From positions 20,557,390-20,621,389 of the forward strand of contig CM038911.1 of the NCBI GenBank assembly GCA_021904315.1: a stretch of 64,000 bases of DNA. The letters are read 5' to 3'. The notes under the pieces were generated by a model. It saw nothing but the letters and a program-made list of their open reading frames with translations. It was not told the DNA's origin and did not search any database. Each line of letters opens with the position of its first letter. The stretch's first letter is position 1. Both the position numbers and the translations under genes were made by a program. This stretch comes from Sphagnum magellanicum. Taxonomy: Eukaryota > Streptophyta > Sphagnopsida > Sphagnales > Sphagnaceae. This document shows, piece by piece, positions 46,015-57,236 of the stretch.

Positions 46015-46464
46015 AACACACTACTAGGACCCACACTCACATCCTTGGTGTTTTGCTTAATGATTGCTTATTTAAAAATATTCCAAAAATATCCAAAGGA
46101 TATTCCATTAGTAAGTTTGACAAAATCTTTAAAATGTCCTTTTGACACACAAATATGTTGCATTTTACTATGATAGTAAACTTTGATTTAAATAATGTCC
46201 CAAAAATATGTCATTTAAAGTCCATTAAGGAGTCATTTATAAGTTTTTCAAGTGCTAAAAACACTTGTTACATTGTTAAAAAAATGTTTTTGAGTATTCA
46301 ATACTCATTAGATTTGTTTCAAGCTTTTTCAAGTGTTTACATAATGTGCTAAAAACATTGTTGTATACATTTACCAAACATTTTAAATATTGACTTGACT
46401 TAGCACTTTAAAAAATGTAAAATTAAATAGTTGTTATACCTAAAGTGGGTCTTAGTAGTGTGTT
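46015..46464 (+). mobile_element. Miniature element, family M1, copy 2 (inside the Rep region)
   Basis: A 450-bp unit with good terminal inverted repeats: AACACACTACTAGGACCCAC at the left and GTGGGTCTTAGTAGTGTGTT at the right (one internal mismatch). Its interior matches 31733-32179 in inverse orientation. It interrupts the Helitron-like coding region between the Rep and helicase parts. No exact target duplication was found. Confidence 0.75.
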
Positions 46465-46499
46465 GGGGCCCAAAAATTTTAACCAATTAAAAAATAATT

Positions 46500-46945
46500 T
46501 TTAAAAATGTACAACAAATATTGATTCAATAAGCAATACACATATATCTATCTATTCCATTTTCTCATTCAACAAAAATCATTTCAATTTTTACACACAT
46601 GTGAAGAACAAGACAATTTTTTTGTATTACTACCACAAAAAAATTAGATCAATTACCTCTAACTTCAAGAAAAATCAATTGCAAATCATTATTTGAAAAA
46701 TATAAAAATTGACCTTAAACATTAAAAGACGATATTTAGTAGAATTTGTTACAACTTATGATGCAAAAACATATATTAAACATAATGAAAATAGAATCAT
46801 TCATTGGGTCTCATTTATTATTTGCAAAGATTCAAAAAATCATTATAGAGAATTATTACTTTTATTTAAACATTTTTTGGGCATAGAAGCCAATTGAAAA
46901 TATCGAAAGATGCTTACACAAATGAAAAAGAAAACATTGAAAAAT

Positions 46946-46983
<38 letters not shown>

Positions 46984-47196
46984 CTTCAATATTTCAAATG
47001 AATATGCCAATGAATGGGACAAATTACAATCATGAATACAACAATATTGCAAGATACATGAAATAAATGGTTGGGAAAACATTAACTTGGACAAAGAAAT
47101 GAATATTGACAAACATTGAAAAAATTGAATCCTATGATTTAGTGTATGAACATGCATTTGAAAAATAAATAAACATCCTAAAAATAAAACATTGAT
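46500..47196 (+). pseudogene. Helitron-like element: helicase N-terminal region
   Basis: The frame 46709-46897 reads YLVEFVTTYDAKTYIKHNEN, then RIIHWVSFI, DSKNHYRELLLLFKHF. This is the block before the helicase in Helitron proteins, usual form (D)xxNYYRExLxLF. Past stops, MPMNGTNYNHEYNNIARYMK and YDLVYEHAFEK follow. An (AT)n run at 46951-46982 interrupts the coding sequence and is probably later slippage. The piece ends at miniature element M2 (47197). Confidence 0.75.
46951..46982. repeat. (TA)n microsatellite
   Basis: About 16 uninterrupted TA units inside the decayed helicase region. Confidence 0.95.
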
Positions 47197-47632
47197 GGGT
47201 CCAACCACTCTATTAAGAGCCACACGTGCCCCCTTAAACCACTATTTTTAAAAAAAAATCTTCTTGGAATCTTTTTAATAAGTCTTTCAAAAGAATATTA
47301 AAATTTTAAAAATAATTAATACTATTATGTTAAGGTGTATACTAAAACATATCCAAAAATATGTCATCAAAAATTATTTTCAAATTAGTGTCAAAACTAC
47401 TTTAAGTTGCTTTTATGTAACTTTTAAGTAGTGATTACAAGAGGCTAAAAGTCCTTATACGTATTTTTCACTCATTATATTGATTCAAAATTTTTATGAC
47501 ATGTACATAATGTATTCACAATAACATTTTATTTAAAATTATTTTATTTATTTTATTTATTTTTACAATCCAAATTCAAAAAATTAAATAATGGTTATGA
47601 TTGTTTTTGGTACATGTTAGTATGACTACACC
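47197..47632 (+). mobile_element. Miniature element, family M2, copy 2 (inside the helicase)
   Basis: A 436-bp copy of the unit at 38191-38633, in the same orientation, starting GGGTCCAACCACTCTATTAA and ending TAGTATGACTACACC. It separates the N-terminal helicase block from the Walker A region, so it inserted into an already coding or decaying helicase. Confidence 0.7.
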
Positions 47633-47639
47633 TTGATAC

Positions 47640-48489
47640 ATTTTTATCAACAAATTGTAGATGAATGCATATAATATAAAGAATTATCAGCAAACATGAG
47701 AAAATTAAAAAATGAACCAAAACTTATATTAAATGATATTATTTAAAAATAATAAATATCCACCAATTTCCATTCCATATATTTTTAATAGGCGATGCAT
47801 GCATAGGAAAAACTTTCACACTAATGTGCATCATACAAAACATGTTAAGATATTCTATAAAAGACATCCCAAATGTTGATTCTATAAAAACCAAAATGAT
47901 GAAATTAGATTAAACAAAAAAAGTTGCATTCAACATCAATGGTACAACTATACATTCTACATTTGTTATTCCTTTAAATAAAACTTCGATGAACCAAAAT
48001 CATTAAACAATGAAAAATGTGTCATTTTAATAAAAAATTACGATCAACTATGACTATTAGTTATTAATGAAATATCTTTAGTTGGTAATAGATTTTAACA
48101 TTTGTCGATCATAAATTAGCAAGTATAAGACAAATTCATGATCGATTTATGGGTGGTCTTGATGTTATTATGACCTAAGAGTTTTATTTCGTTTTTCTAG
48201 TTCAAAATTTTTGGATTTTCAAATCACAAACTAATGAATTGAATAGTTTAGGTATAAATTTTTGGCATGAAAATATCAAATGTTATGAATTAAAACAAGT
48301 TATGTGACAAAAATATACAAATTTCATTAACATTTTAAATAGGTTTCAAAATGCTTCACACATTTCTAAAGACATAAATTTCATCAATACAAATTGTTGA
48401 AAACCACCACCCATTACTAGTATATTACCACATTTATTTTACACAAACACCAAAATAACATCACATAACAAATGAATGTTGAAAAAACA
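47640..48489 (+). pseudogene. Helitron-like element: PIF1-type helicase core
   Basis: The reading is YQQIVDECI, ELSANMRKLKNEPKLILNDI, then PFHIFLIGDACIGKTFTLMC with the Walker A box GDACIGKT at 47791-47814 (usual GDAGTGKT, two changes). It continues with NGTTIHSTFVIPLNKTS and a Walker B box LLVINEISLVGN at about 48053-48092 (usual IDE, here INE). Next come FMGGLDVIMT, LNSLGINFWHENIKCYELKQ and YTNFINILNRFQNASH. The order is that of the Helitron/PIF1 superfamily-1 helicase. Expected role: unwinding DNA during rolling-circle transposition. About ten stops or frameshifts are present. Confidence 0.88.
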
Positions 48490-48749
48490 CACTACTACAA
48501 AAACAAGTTATTTTGACTAGAAAATCTAGTGAAGAACTCCATTTGGATAGGTGTAAAAAATACCATCTTATCAATTTGTAGATGTTGATTTGGACCTATC
48601 TTGCATGATTGGGGTGTTCTTTTTGATTGGTAGACTATTGGACTATTTGGTTGGTCATTTTGACTATTACATAGTGGATCATTTGATTAGTCAAATTTCT
48701 ACCCAATTTTGTTATATAGATTATTACTAAAAACATTTTTTGTACAAAT

Positions 48750-49290
48750 AGGTCTAAGCATGTAGGTAGGTAGGTTGTATATGGGTTTAGATAGGTTGTA
48801 AAAAGGCAAGTAGATAGGTGGTAGCCTAACATAGTCTATTTAACTTTCATAACTTAACTTAACCTAACTTACCCTACCTACCTTGACCTTTTAAACATTC
48901 ATATAAGTTACAAGTATTAAGGATTGAACCCCTCATCCCCAATGAGGGTCCAAGTCCTTACCAATGGACTACACCTTTTAAAGTTGACAAATCATGTCAA
49001 GTTTTTTATTTCACTTATTATTTCACATCATTAGTTATGTAGGTAAGTAAAAAAGTTAGGTAATTATTAGGTAGGTAGAGGGGTAGGTAAGTAGGTAATT
49101 TGTAATCCATAGGAAATAGGTAACTAGGTAGGTAAGTGGGTAACTAGGTAGGGATTTTGGATGGTAGGTGGGAAATAGGAGGTAGATATGTATTAGGTAA
49201 GTAGGTTAGCGGGTAAAGATGTAGGATGGTAGGTGGGAAATACAAGGTAGGTATGTAGGTAAATAAGTTGGTATGTAAGTAGGCCTAGGT
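48750..49290. repeat. GTAG/TAGG-rich degenerate simple repeat
   Basis: Runs such as GTAGGTAGGTAGGTTG (about 48763) and AGGTAGGTAAGTGGGTAACT (about 49120) fill two patches, 48750-48820 and 49030-49290, inside the CACTA-like insert. Confidence 0.7.
48921..48975 (-). other. tRNA-like stretch (A and B boxes)
   Basis: On the minus strand the stretch starts GGTGTAGTCCAT and has a box A-like TGGTAAGGACTTGG and a box B-like GGGGTTCAATCC about 30 bases apart, as in a RNA polymerase III internal promoter. The 3' half of the acceptor stem does not pair, so it is not an intact tRNA. It may be the head of a SINE or a tRNA-derived scrap. Confidence 0.4.
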
Positions 49291-49581
49291 TATTGTTTAA
49301 TCTAGTTAGTAGCTATCTTGACCAATTAAGTAACATAAGATGTTCCATTTGACTAGAACACCATTGTCCATCTTGACTAAGGATGCCATTTTGCTTTACT
49401 CAACTTGATTAGATGTTCAATTTGACAAATAGTCAAATATGTCACTTTAGACAAATTTATTAGTCAAAAATACACATGTCATTCAAGCCTCGACCTTGTA
49501 ATCAAAATGTACATGTCCACTAATAAAAAAAGATTTGTTAGTAAACTTGGACCTTTTGAAAAACCATGAATTGTAATAGTG

Positions 49582-50270
49582 AACACTTATTGAAACATTT
49601 AGATTTGTTGCACAAAATAACCATTCTAAAACTTGTCCTTCTCATTTTTAATTATCAATATTCTCAAGTCAAACAAACATTCATCATGAACTACTCAAAA
49701 AAGATATGTTATTAAAATATTTGCTAGAAATTATGCAACATTAAATGGTCTTATATGGTACCTTTCAATACTTGTTCATAAACTTGTTCAAAACATTGAT
49801 ATGGATAAATTTTTACAATCCAAAAAATGGAATCAATGTGAAAATTTAACACTTAAAAACTATAAAAATTTCCTTACACTTGAGAAAAATTGGACACCAA
49901 TTGAACAAAAAATCATAAAAACACAAATAGGATCATTGCAAGAATTCAATGTCCAATTCAACTAAATGCTAGTTGAACCATACATTGTGCACAAGGTTTA
50001 ACACTTGATTATCTTGCTTTTGACTCTCATCATGGCGTAACAAAACATGGATTGGCATATACATACAACATTGTTTCAAATTCATTCAAAAGAACATTTA
50101 TATCTACTTTCTCTGTTGTTCAATAAAAACTTCCAAATTGATTTTGTCGTAAGGAAAAAATGTTTTGTTTTAGATTAAGTGCATGATACAAATTATCAAT
50201 TGCACCTCTAAAATCTTAGCATAAGGAATTCATAATTATATAATATTTAAACACATGTTCTTTGAACTTA
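49582..50270 (+). pseudogene. Helitron-like element: helicase C-terminal region
   Basis: After a decayed stretch with FARNYATLNGLIWY and LEKNWTPIEQKIIKTQIGS, the frame reads TIHCAQGLTLDYLAFDSHHG and TKHGLAYTYN at about 49985-50075. This is the last conserved block of PIF1/Helitron helicases (usual form TIHxxQGxTLDxxxx...xxGxxYTAxSR). A shifted frame continues with SKEHLYLLSLLFNKNFQI at about 50090. The order and spacing tie it to the core upstream of the insertion. Confidence 0.85.
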
Positions 50271-50870
50271 CATTTCAAAGACATTTTAACAAATCCAAAT
50301 ATGTCAGCATCTCAAACCCTTTGCTTAAATGAAATAAGAATTCAAAACATGCACACAAACCAATCAATTTTAAATGTATTTTCAAAAAAGTTGAAGGTTT
50401 TGTCATTTTTCAATGGACATGTGGAACAATGATACTTTATAATTCAATTATGTCCTTAATAAAAACAATCTCTATAACAAATTTAGGCATAGAACTTATT
50501 ACTACACTTTTCAACAAAAATACTTGAAAAGATTATACATCATTGCAACCTATAAACAAACTATTTCATTTCTATTTTAAAAACTACACCAAAACAAATG
50601 CCTACAAATTGCCCAATTACAATAATTTTGGAGATTAACATAAACATGTTAAAATATTCACCTCAATCAACAACATAATTATGAAATTACATAAATAAAC
50701 AATTTTTTTTCCCTCCTAAAAGTACAACGTTTAATAATACACAAATAAATGATGTATGGACTAATGCACCAACACAACAATGTCATGCAATATCAACATA
50801 AGTTTATTAGATAGATCATAAACCTATATATATATAATTTAAATTGCATGATTTTGTTCCTCAATTCTTC
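50271..50870 (+). pseudogene. Helitron-like element: C-terminal EEP endonuclease domain (decayed)
   Basis: Directly after the helicase, the plus strand reads SASQTLCLNEIRIQNMH (usual xLTET in this fold), then GTMILYNSIMSLIKTISIT after a frameshift. It continues MPTNCPITIILEININMLK at about 50600-50650, where the catalytic GDFN would stand (here LEIN). Then come STTFNNTQINDVWTNAPTQQ at about 50720-50780 (usual TQIDHIWTN) and IDHKPIY at about 50810-50830, the terminal DHxPI with its catalytic His. The order fits the endonuclease/exonuclease/phosphatase fold. Such a C-terminal nuclease defines Helentron-type elements. Strongly decayed. Confidence 0.75.
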
Positions 50871-52080
50871 TTACCATAGATTAAACATACAATTTAATTT
50901 TAAAACACAAAATATTTAGAAATTAAACACATATCAAAATTTCAAGTTTTCTAAAAAACAATTTCACATAATGTTGTAGTTTTTAAATTAAAAATCATTA
51001 TTATTAATCTTTTAAAATTACAATAATTTTATATTTTCATGTTAATCATCCCAATCATTTCAATCATTTTGAATAATCAGGTTTAATCATGTTCAATCCA
51101 ACAAATTTAGTCAAAATTATTTCCAAAATGACTAATTTTTCTATTATAACCGTTTTTGTCCATTGTACATTTTTTTAAGTAGATAATGAAAGTTAGTTAA
51201 AAACCCAAGGCACAAACCATGTTTTTGTCATCATGTATGTATCATCGATTAATTTTATATGTATGTTAAATGCTTAAAACATTTTGAAAAAATGTTCCAA
51301 GCAATAGATGTAAGAGACTAATTCATTTTTTAATCATACATGACACCATATGCTTGTAATATTATGAATGCACATGTTTGAACACAAAATGGAAAATAAT
51401 TTTATAAATATTTTTGTTAGCATGTTAACTACCGATAGCAAATTTCAATATTAAACATTTACATCATCTTTCTTCAATCCATAAATGGCCAAGGCCCACA
51501 TGTTTATGATGCCTTTTAAGCAAACATCAACTTTGACAAACCTTGCATCCATCTTTCTAATGTTGGTTGTGGATGAAACATTATAAAAAATTTAAACATG
51601 AAGTTCACAAAAAAATGATATCAAGACAAGACTTTAGTAACACTTTTGAAATGAAGGAATGAAAGGTTTGTACATGAAACTTTAAAGGGACAATGATAAT
51701 AATGGGTAAGTTCATTTTTTGTCTTACATCCAAGACTATGAGTTTTTTTGTTTTTAAGAGGTGATAGATTTGTTTTGTGACATTCATTTTTTGTAGATTA
51801 ATTTTGTTTATTAATATGGTGTTATAGATTTTTTTTAATAGTTTTGTATTGTATTATATTATTTTGGATGTTGGGCATAAAGGGTATTATTTCTTGAGAT
51901 TGGGTTGATTGGATGGGTCTTTGAAGGGTTTGGATCCTACACACTTGTAAGAATTAGGTTAAGATTTAATTCTTTTGTATATGATAATTTTGTATTTGAT
52001 TTGTTGTGTTGTTTATCTATTTAAGTGTGTTTTAATTTTTATATGTTCCATGTTTGTTTAAACCTAGCTAGTTCTAATGC
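50871..52080. other. AT-rich stretch downstream of the Helitron-like element
   Basis: No gene was recognised. The 3' end of the element (a hairpin followed by a short conserved end) should lie here but could not be pinned down. Confidence 0.3.
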
Positions 52081-53660
52081 TAGACCTAACCCTAAATGGT
52101 AAAGCTACAAGTGACATAAAAATGAAATGTAAGCAATCCTAAACCATAAACCATTAACTTTGAGTTAAATCTAAACATTTATGATGAACCTAAGACAAAC
52201 CTAAACCTCAAAATTAAAAACTTGCCTACTTAAACTTAGAACTTTAAAAATTTAAATGCACATGAAATTATAACATAGATCCTAAACCTATAAATTATAA
52301 TCATAAACCTTGAACTTATAATTGTAAATTTATAATTCTAAAATTATAGGCTTCAATGTATAAACTTAAACCAACAAGCTTGAACTTATAAACTATAATC
52401 TTGAATTTATAACTTACCTTAAAAAAATAAAAGTATAATGTGTAAGCAATATTGGAAACAATCAAAAAACAAGTAAGATATCAAACATTAAAGGTTTAGC
52501 AAAAGATGCAATTGCATTGACTAATAAGAAAAATGTACACATGTTGTATGTTTCAAAAGCTACAATCATAAAACTATGATTTGTAACAAACTAAAATCAA
52601 TTGTCAAAATTGCTATGCAAACTATTCTTTAGTAAAAGGAAAAATAATAATTCACTTTGTGTTGATCATGTAACTTTTTTGTGTGCATTCAAAACCTTGA
52701 TAGAAGATAATGAATAACTTTTCAAAACTCCCCCAATATATATTTTGGTCCAAACTACTTCATAACCATAACCTAGTTGTGACCTAACCATAATGTAGCC
52801 ACCACCTAAACCTAACTACCACAAAAATGTGAATATTATTCATTCCTCGATGAATTTAAGACATATTCATTAACTCGGGAATTAAAAACAAATAATATTT
52901 CCAACAAGCAAAACCTACAATTGTAGGTTAAAACTTGAATGCAAATTTTAAATGTGAAACCAAAACCAAGAAATTAAACCTAGAAGCTAGATGTTAATTA
53001 TAAATCCTAAACCCTCAAATTAAAACCTAGCAAAAACATATAAACCTTAAGGCTAGGCACTAAAGTATAACTTGTAATATAATGACATAAGTTAAATTGA
53101 TAACTTATAGCTTCAACCTATAATTTAGTAACTTATAAATAGGTATCTTATTATTTACAATCTTATATTATAAACCAATAACTTATAACTTGTGAAAGTT
53201 AAAATATAATGTATAAACCTTGAGGGTATAAACTATGAACCCAAATTAGAACCTAAAGACCCTAGAAATTATAAACACTAAACAAATGAGGTATAAAAGT
53301 TAACCTAATAACTATATAACTTAATTAAAAATTACATTATCTTATAAACCTCACATTACAAACATTGATGAATAAAAAATTAACTTTTAACATATTTTAT
53401 AATCCAATTTATAGTGTATGAATCCCAAAATATAAGGTATAAACCCTAACCTTTAACATGTAAATAATCAATTATACAACATAATTTGCATAATATAACC
53501 TACAAAACATAATCACAAACTATATATTTTAAGATGTAAATTCAAGCTTAAAATAGAATCCTTAACCTTAAAGTATAATCTAAATTACAAACTTTAAATA
53601 TAAAGTCCTAAATTATAGACCTTAAACTATAATTTAACTTTAATCCTAGACACCTATACT
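52081..53660. repeat. Cryptically simple block of CCTAAA/TATAA words
   Basis: The sequence consists mostly of words such as AACCTAAACC, CCTAAACC, AAACCTTAA, CTTATAACTTATA and AATTATAA without a fixed period. It is broken only by a copia solo LTR. It has no coding frame. Some words resemble the plant telomere unit CCCTAAA but no true array is present. Confidence 0.5.
52450..52906 (-). mobile_element. Copia solo LTR (same family as elements A, B, C)
   Basis: A 457-bp LTR on the minus strand, from TGTTGGAAATATTATTTG at 52906 to TTTCCAATA at 52450, with a perfect AGCAA target duplication at 52445-52449 and 52907-52911. The duplication fixes the LTR ends as TG...TA, confirming the unusual terminus seen in element B. 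It is more diverged than the others and its TAGGGTT-type repeat is nearly gone. Confidence 0.88.
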
Positions 53661-54550
53661 CAGTTTTGGCGATAATTTTTCAATATAAAAGGGTAAGTTA
53701 GTGAGTTGGAAGAAATATGTGATAGAGTTTTGGTATTGTGTTTAATGAATGGATGTTTGAGAGAAATTAGGGATTACCCTTTTTGGTGTCACTTTAAAAT
53801 CTAATTAAAAACATGCTTAGACAAGGATATTGAGGAGGTAAAGAAAGGAAGACACCGTGTGTAGGAGAAAGTATGTGGAGGTTTTGATGAAGTGATAAGG
53901 TAGAGAATGTGAGAAATATTAGCATCTTCTATAACATTGTTTAAAATCTTGTAATTACACATTTTCTTTTCCAATGCACATCTCTAGGCATGTAGATCAA
54001 ATGGATGTAGTTGGAGATGGTCAAGTGGTATTTTGATGTTTCTGACATGGAACATCTGAAGCATCAGAAGACAATTTGCAAGTTATCCACCATCAATTAA
54101 CACCAACAATTAATAATAACTCTAATGGCAGTAGCAGAAGTTGAGGTGCCACAAAAAACACTTGTGAATGTGTTGACAGAACCAACAAATTTTTGGAACA
54201 AATAGGATTTGGGACAAACTTTGAAGTACCAGCATAACTAGCAATATTTGCTGCCCCTATCTTTCCAAACTCGCAAGTTATTTGGGCATGTGGATCATGA
54301 ATTGAGAGATTTGCACAAGCTTAGCGGAAATTAGACAAATACTACCTTGTATGAAATAGGAACAAGTGGTAAAAAGAATTAAGGAAGTAAAAGTAGCACC
54401 ACAGATGGTCACTTCCACTCAGTAGATGCAACCAACAAGAGTTGGAAATGTGCTAGTTAATGTTCCTATAAGAATTGATCAAAAACCACAAGGTGAACAA
54501 CCACAATTGGAGATTGTGATTAATGTCTAAAAATTAACCACAACATTCAT
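53661..54550. other. Flank left of the Ty3-like gag remnant
   Basis: No long frame. From about 54000 the composition changes to that of the gag remnant that follows, so it may be part of the same element's leader. Confidence 0.3.
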
Positions 54551-56181
54551 ACTTGGCATACTTGGCCCAATGGGAGTAAAAGGAAGGCATGCATCAAATC
54601 CACTAGAACCAAAGGAAACGAACCACTAGGAGGAGGTGGGGGGACCACTAGGCTGACCTCCTAATCTTCCAAGAGGATCTTCAGGAGCTGGTAGAAATGG
54701 ACTTGAAGGCCTTATAAACATTAGACCATGGTGGCCAAATCCGGGACAAGCATGAGGATGATACTACCTACCACAGTATTATCCTCTTGTATTGCTAGTA
54801 CTATCAAATGCTTTAAAACTTGCCACTTCCATATCCAATGTATACACCTGATTCTGATCCAGAAGTGCATATCTGAGATATCCAAAAGGCCATTAAAGAG
54901 ATTGGTGAGACTGAAAATGATGACATTGTGAACCTGTTTGGATTCACATTGAGAGATGTTATTTTTGAATGGGGTGAAAACTTCATGCAAGTCATCCTAG
55001 GTGCTGTTTTTGAAGAACTTGCAGAGGCATTATGCAAGAAATATCATACAATGCAGAATGATGAACATGTTCGCATGATGTTAAAGGAGCTCAAGAAGAA
55101 CCTACTAAACATGTGGAGGTTTAGCATGAGCAAATTTTGAAACTGGCCAATTGCCTGCAACATAAGGCTGATGATCATTTGCTGACCACTTTCTTCAAAA
55201 CCTGTTTAAATCCACACTTGGAAGTTGCTACTATTGGTATGAAGAGGAAAACATTGATTGAGCATAAAGAAGTTGCCATGATTTCTGAAGAGAGCATCAC
55301 CAACTTTGAATGATATACTTTGATCACCAAGCCTCTGATTGTCTTAGGCAAAAAAAACTCAAGAGATGTTCAAGGACAAACCTCTAAAACCAGAGACAGG
55401 TACTAAACCTGTAGCAAAACAGAAGAAGCTTGCAGCTATAGTCAACATGGTCTGTGCTGTAACTACTAGGAGCAAGGCAATTGAAGAAGCAGTAACATAA
55501 GGCCAAGAGGCCTATAGATTGGGCTAAAGAGGAACAACTACAAAAATCATTTGCAGAGGCCATTGCAGAAATCTCCCATTAACTCTCAACATGCTTTTGT
55601 CTGTTAAGGGCATGTATAGGGTATCTTTATCAGACCAATTGACAGTGGCTGCAGGGATACATGGTCAAGCTGGGGGTTAAGCAATGACAAAGCTTGTTGC
55701 TTGCTGGTTTTAAAATGGGGCAAAATGTCACTATTGGCAGGCCAATCTTGTAGCATTCACTGTACTTTGGCTGCTACAAGTTCACAAGTTTGCTCTGAGA
55801 AATTGGGTCTGTAGCCTTGCTGCTATGAACCTGAAATTTGTGCTTAAAACTGTCAACTCAAAGGGCCATGGGCTTTTGTAGCCAGAATGGAAAGTGAATT
55901 TTGAACTGTGTATTTCTTAGTTTGAGGAGTTGTCAACTGCTGCTGGATCTTCAATGACTACAACATTTGGAACTCCCCCAACATATCAATCAATCAGTCT
56001 ATCAGTCAATCAATTGAATGTTGCATGTCCAATAAAAAACACATTTCAACCATTTACTAAGAATCCTGTAACACTAGAGGCAACAACAATGTACAAAGTT
56101 CTCATGGATACCCGTCCCCAGACCTCAATTCTCCAAAGAAATAATAAACTTAAAAACTTGGACATTGAACTGTACATATAA
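54551..56181 (+). pseudogene. Ty3-like gag/protease-region remnant
   Basis: The reading contains a glycine/proline-rich leader, GLEGLINIRPWWPNPGQA, YPMYTPDSDPEVHI then a stop, IQKAIKEIGETENDDIVNLF, WGENFMQ, and KKYHTMQNDEHVRMMLKEL. After a frameshift it continues LKLANCLQHKADDHLLTTFF and IGMKRKTLIEHKEVAMISE. This is a gag of the Ty3 type (retrotransposon gag core), related to 28216-28566. Past it are scraps (TTRSKAIEEAV; a late frame 55930-56181 with TMYKVLMDTRPQTS, possibly a protease-like VLxDTGA block). No RT or LTR was found. Confidence 0.6.
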
Positions 56182-57236
56182 CTAGAAAGATAAACTGGAC
56201 TTAAATCTATGGCCACTATTTTGAGATTTCTGCATCTGCAATGATTGTAACAACAGAATTCTTTTCAGATCAATGCTCAATCCTGCTCCATATTTGTATC
56301 TCTGAGCATCCTCTATTCACCACATTCAGCATACATGTAAATGAGCCCACTACCAAGAAAGCCTTAGGCTCCAATCTCAGATAAATGATCTGTTCAGGAG
56401 TACAGCTTCTATCTTACATGCTACTTCAATAACACTCAAAATTGAAAAACTATAACTTTCTTATCACAACTTATTCACTGCTTTCATCAGCTTTTAGTGT
56501 TTATAGGCCAGTGTAACCACTAGGCTATGTACTGAGGTTCTGCTTAAGACATGAATTGAAAGTACCCCAATCAATGATTAATAACTAATGCTTTTTGCAC
56601 ATCATGGTACTCACATAAGCAAGGCCTAGAAACACAATGTTCTCATTGTTGAATATAATGTGCACATCAAGCTGATCCCACTGATCTTCAAGTTGCCAAC
56701 ATGGGATGTCAAAAGAGGATGACTTCCAAAATGGGACTGATCCTCAACTTGATCTTTGACATATGGGTCCTCTTCACTTAAAATCATCATGTTCACCACA
56801 TTCAGCCCTTGTTTTCCATCATCAGGGCTACAATGTTTTCATGAGTCAGGCTGCAGGACATATAACCACAACCATTTTGACACTGGTAGTACTGTTCTGA
56901 AATCTTCAAGACAAGTCGTCTTTTTCCACTCACACACTCTGTTCACACTCTGATCAAAGAAATCAGAGAAAACCCATCCACATGCTTTGGAACAACCAGT
57001 CCCTTAAAAGCTGCAACATGGTGGTCCAGTGGTGATCAGAGTTTGCTGAAATAACTTATCTCCCTATCATATGCACTGAGGCTGTTGTGCAGCCTGTATA
57101 GAGAGCAATCAAATATCTCATGACAATCCTGCCCTCAAGCGTGAATCTGTGTTGTTACAGCTGCAACAGTCCATCACCATATCCTACAATCTGTTAGAGA
57201 CCATTTTAGTACAAATAGTAAGCACTGAACCAAAGT
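56182..57236. other. 3' flank of the PORR gene
   Basis: No gene was recognised. The base composition is more even than in the AT-rich regions. No clear AATAAA polyadenylation signal was seen just downstream of the PORR stop on the minus strand. Confidence 0.35.

Larger units (their letters stand above)
48490..49581 (+). mobile_element. CACTA-like non-autonomous insertion (inside the helicase)
   Basis: The helicase reading stops at 48489 and resumes after 49581. The 1092-bp insert begins CACTACTACAAAAAC and ends TTGTAATAGTG, giving ends CACTACTACAA and CACTATTACAA. These resemble CACTA-superfamily termini. The flanking triplets (ACA and AAC) do not match, so the target duplication is not confirmed. 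Inside are a TAGG-rich repeat and a tRNA-like stretch. There is no transposase. Confidence 0.5.
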
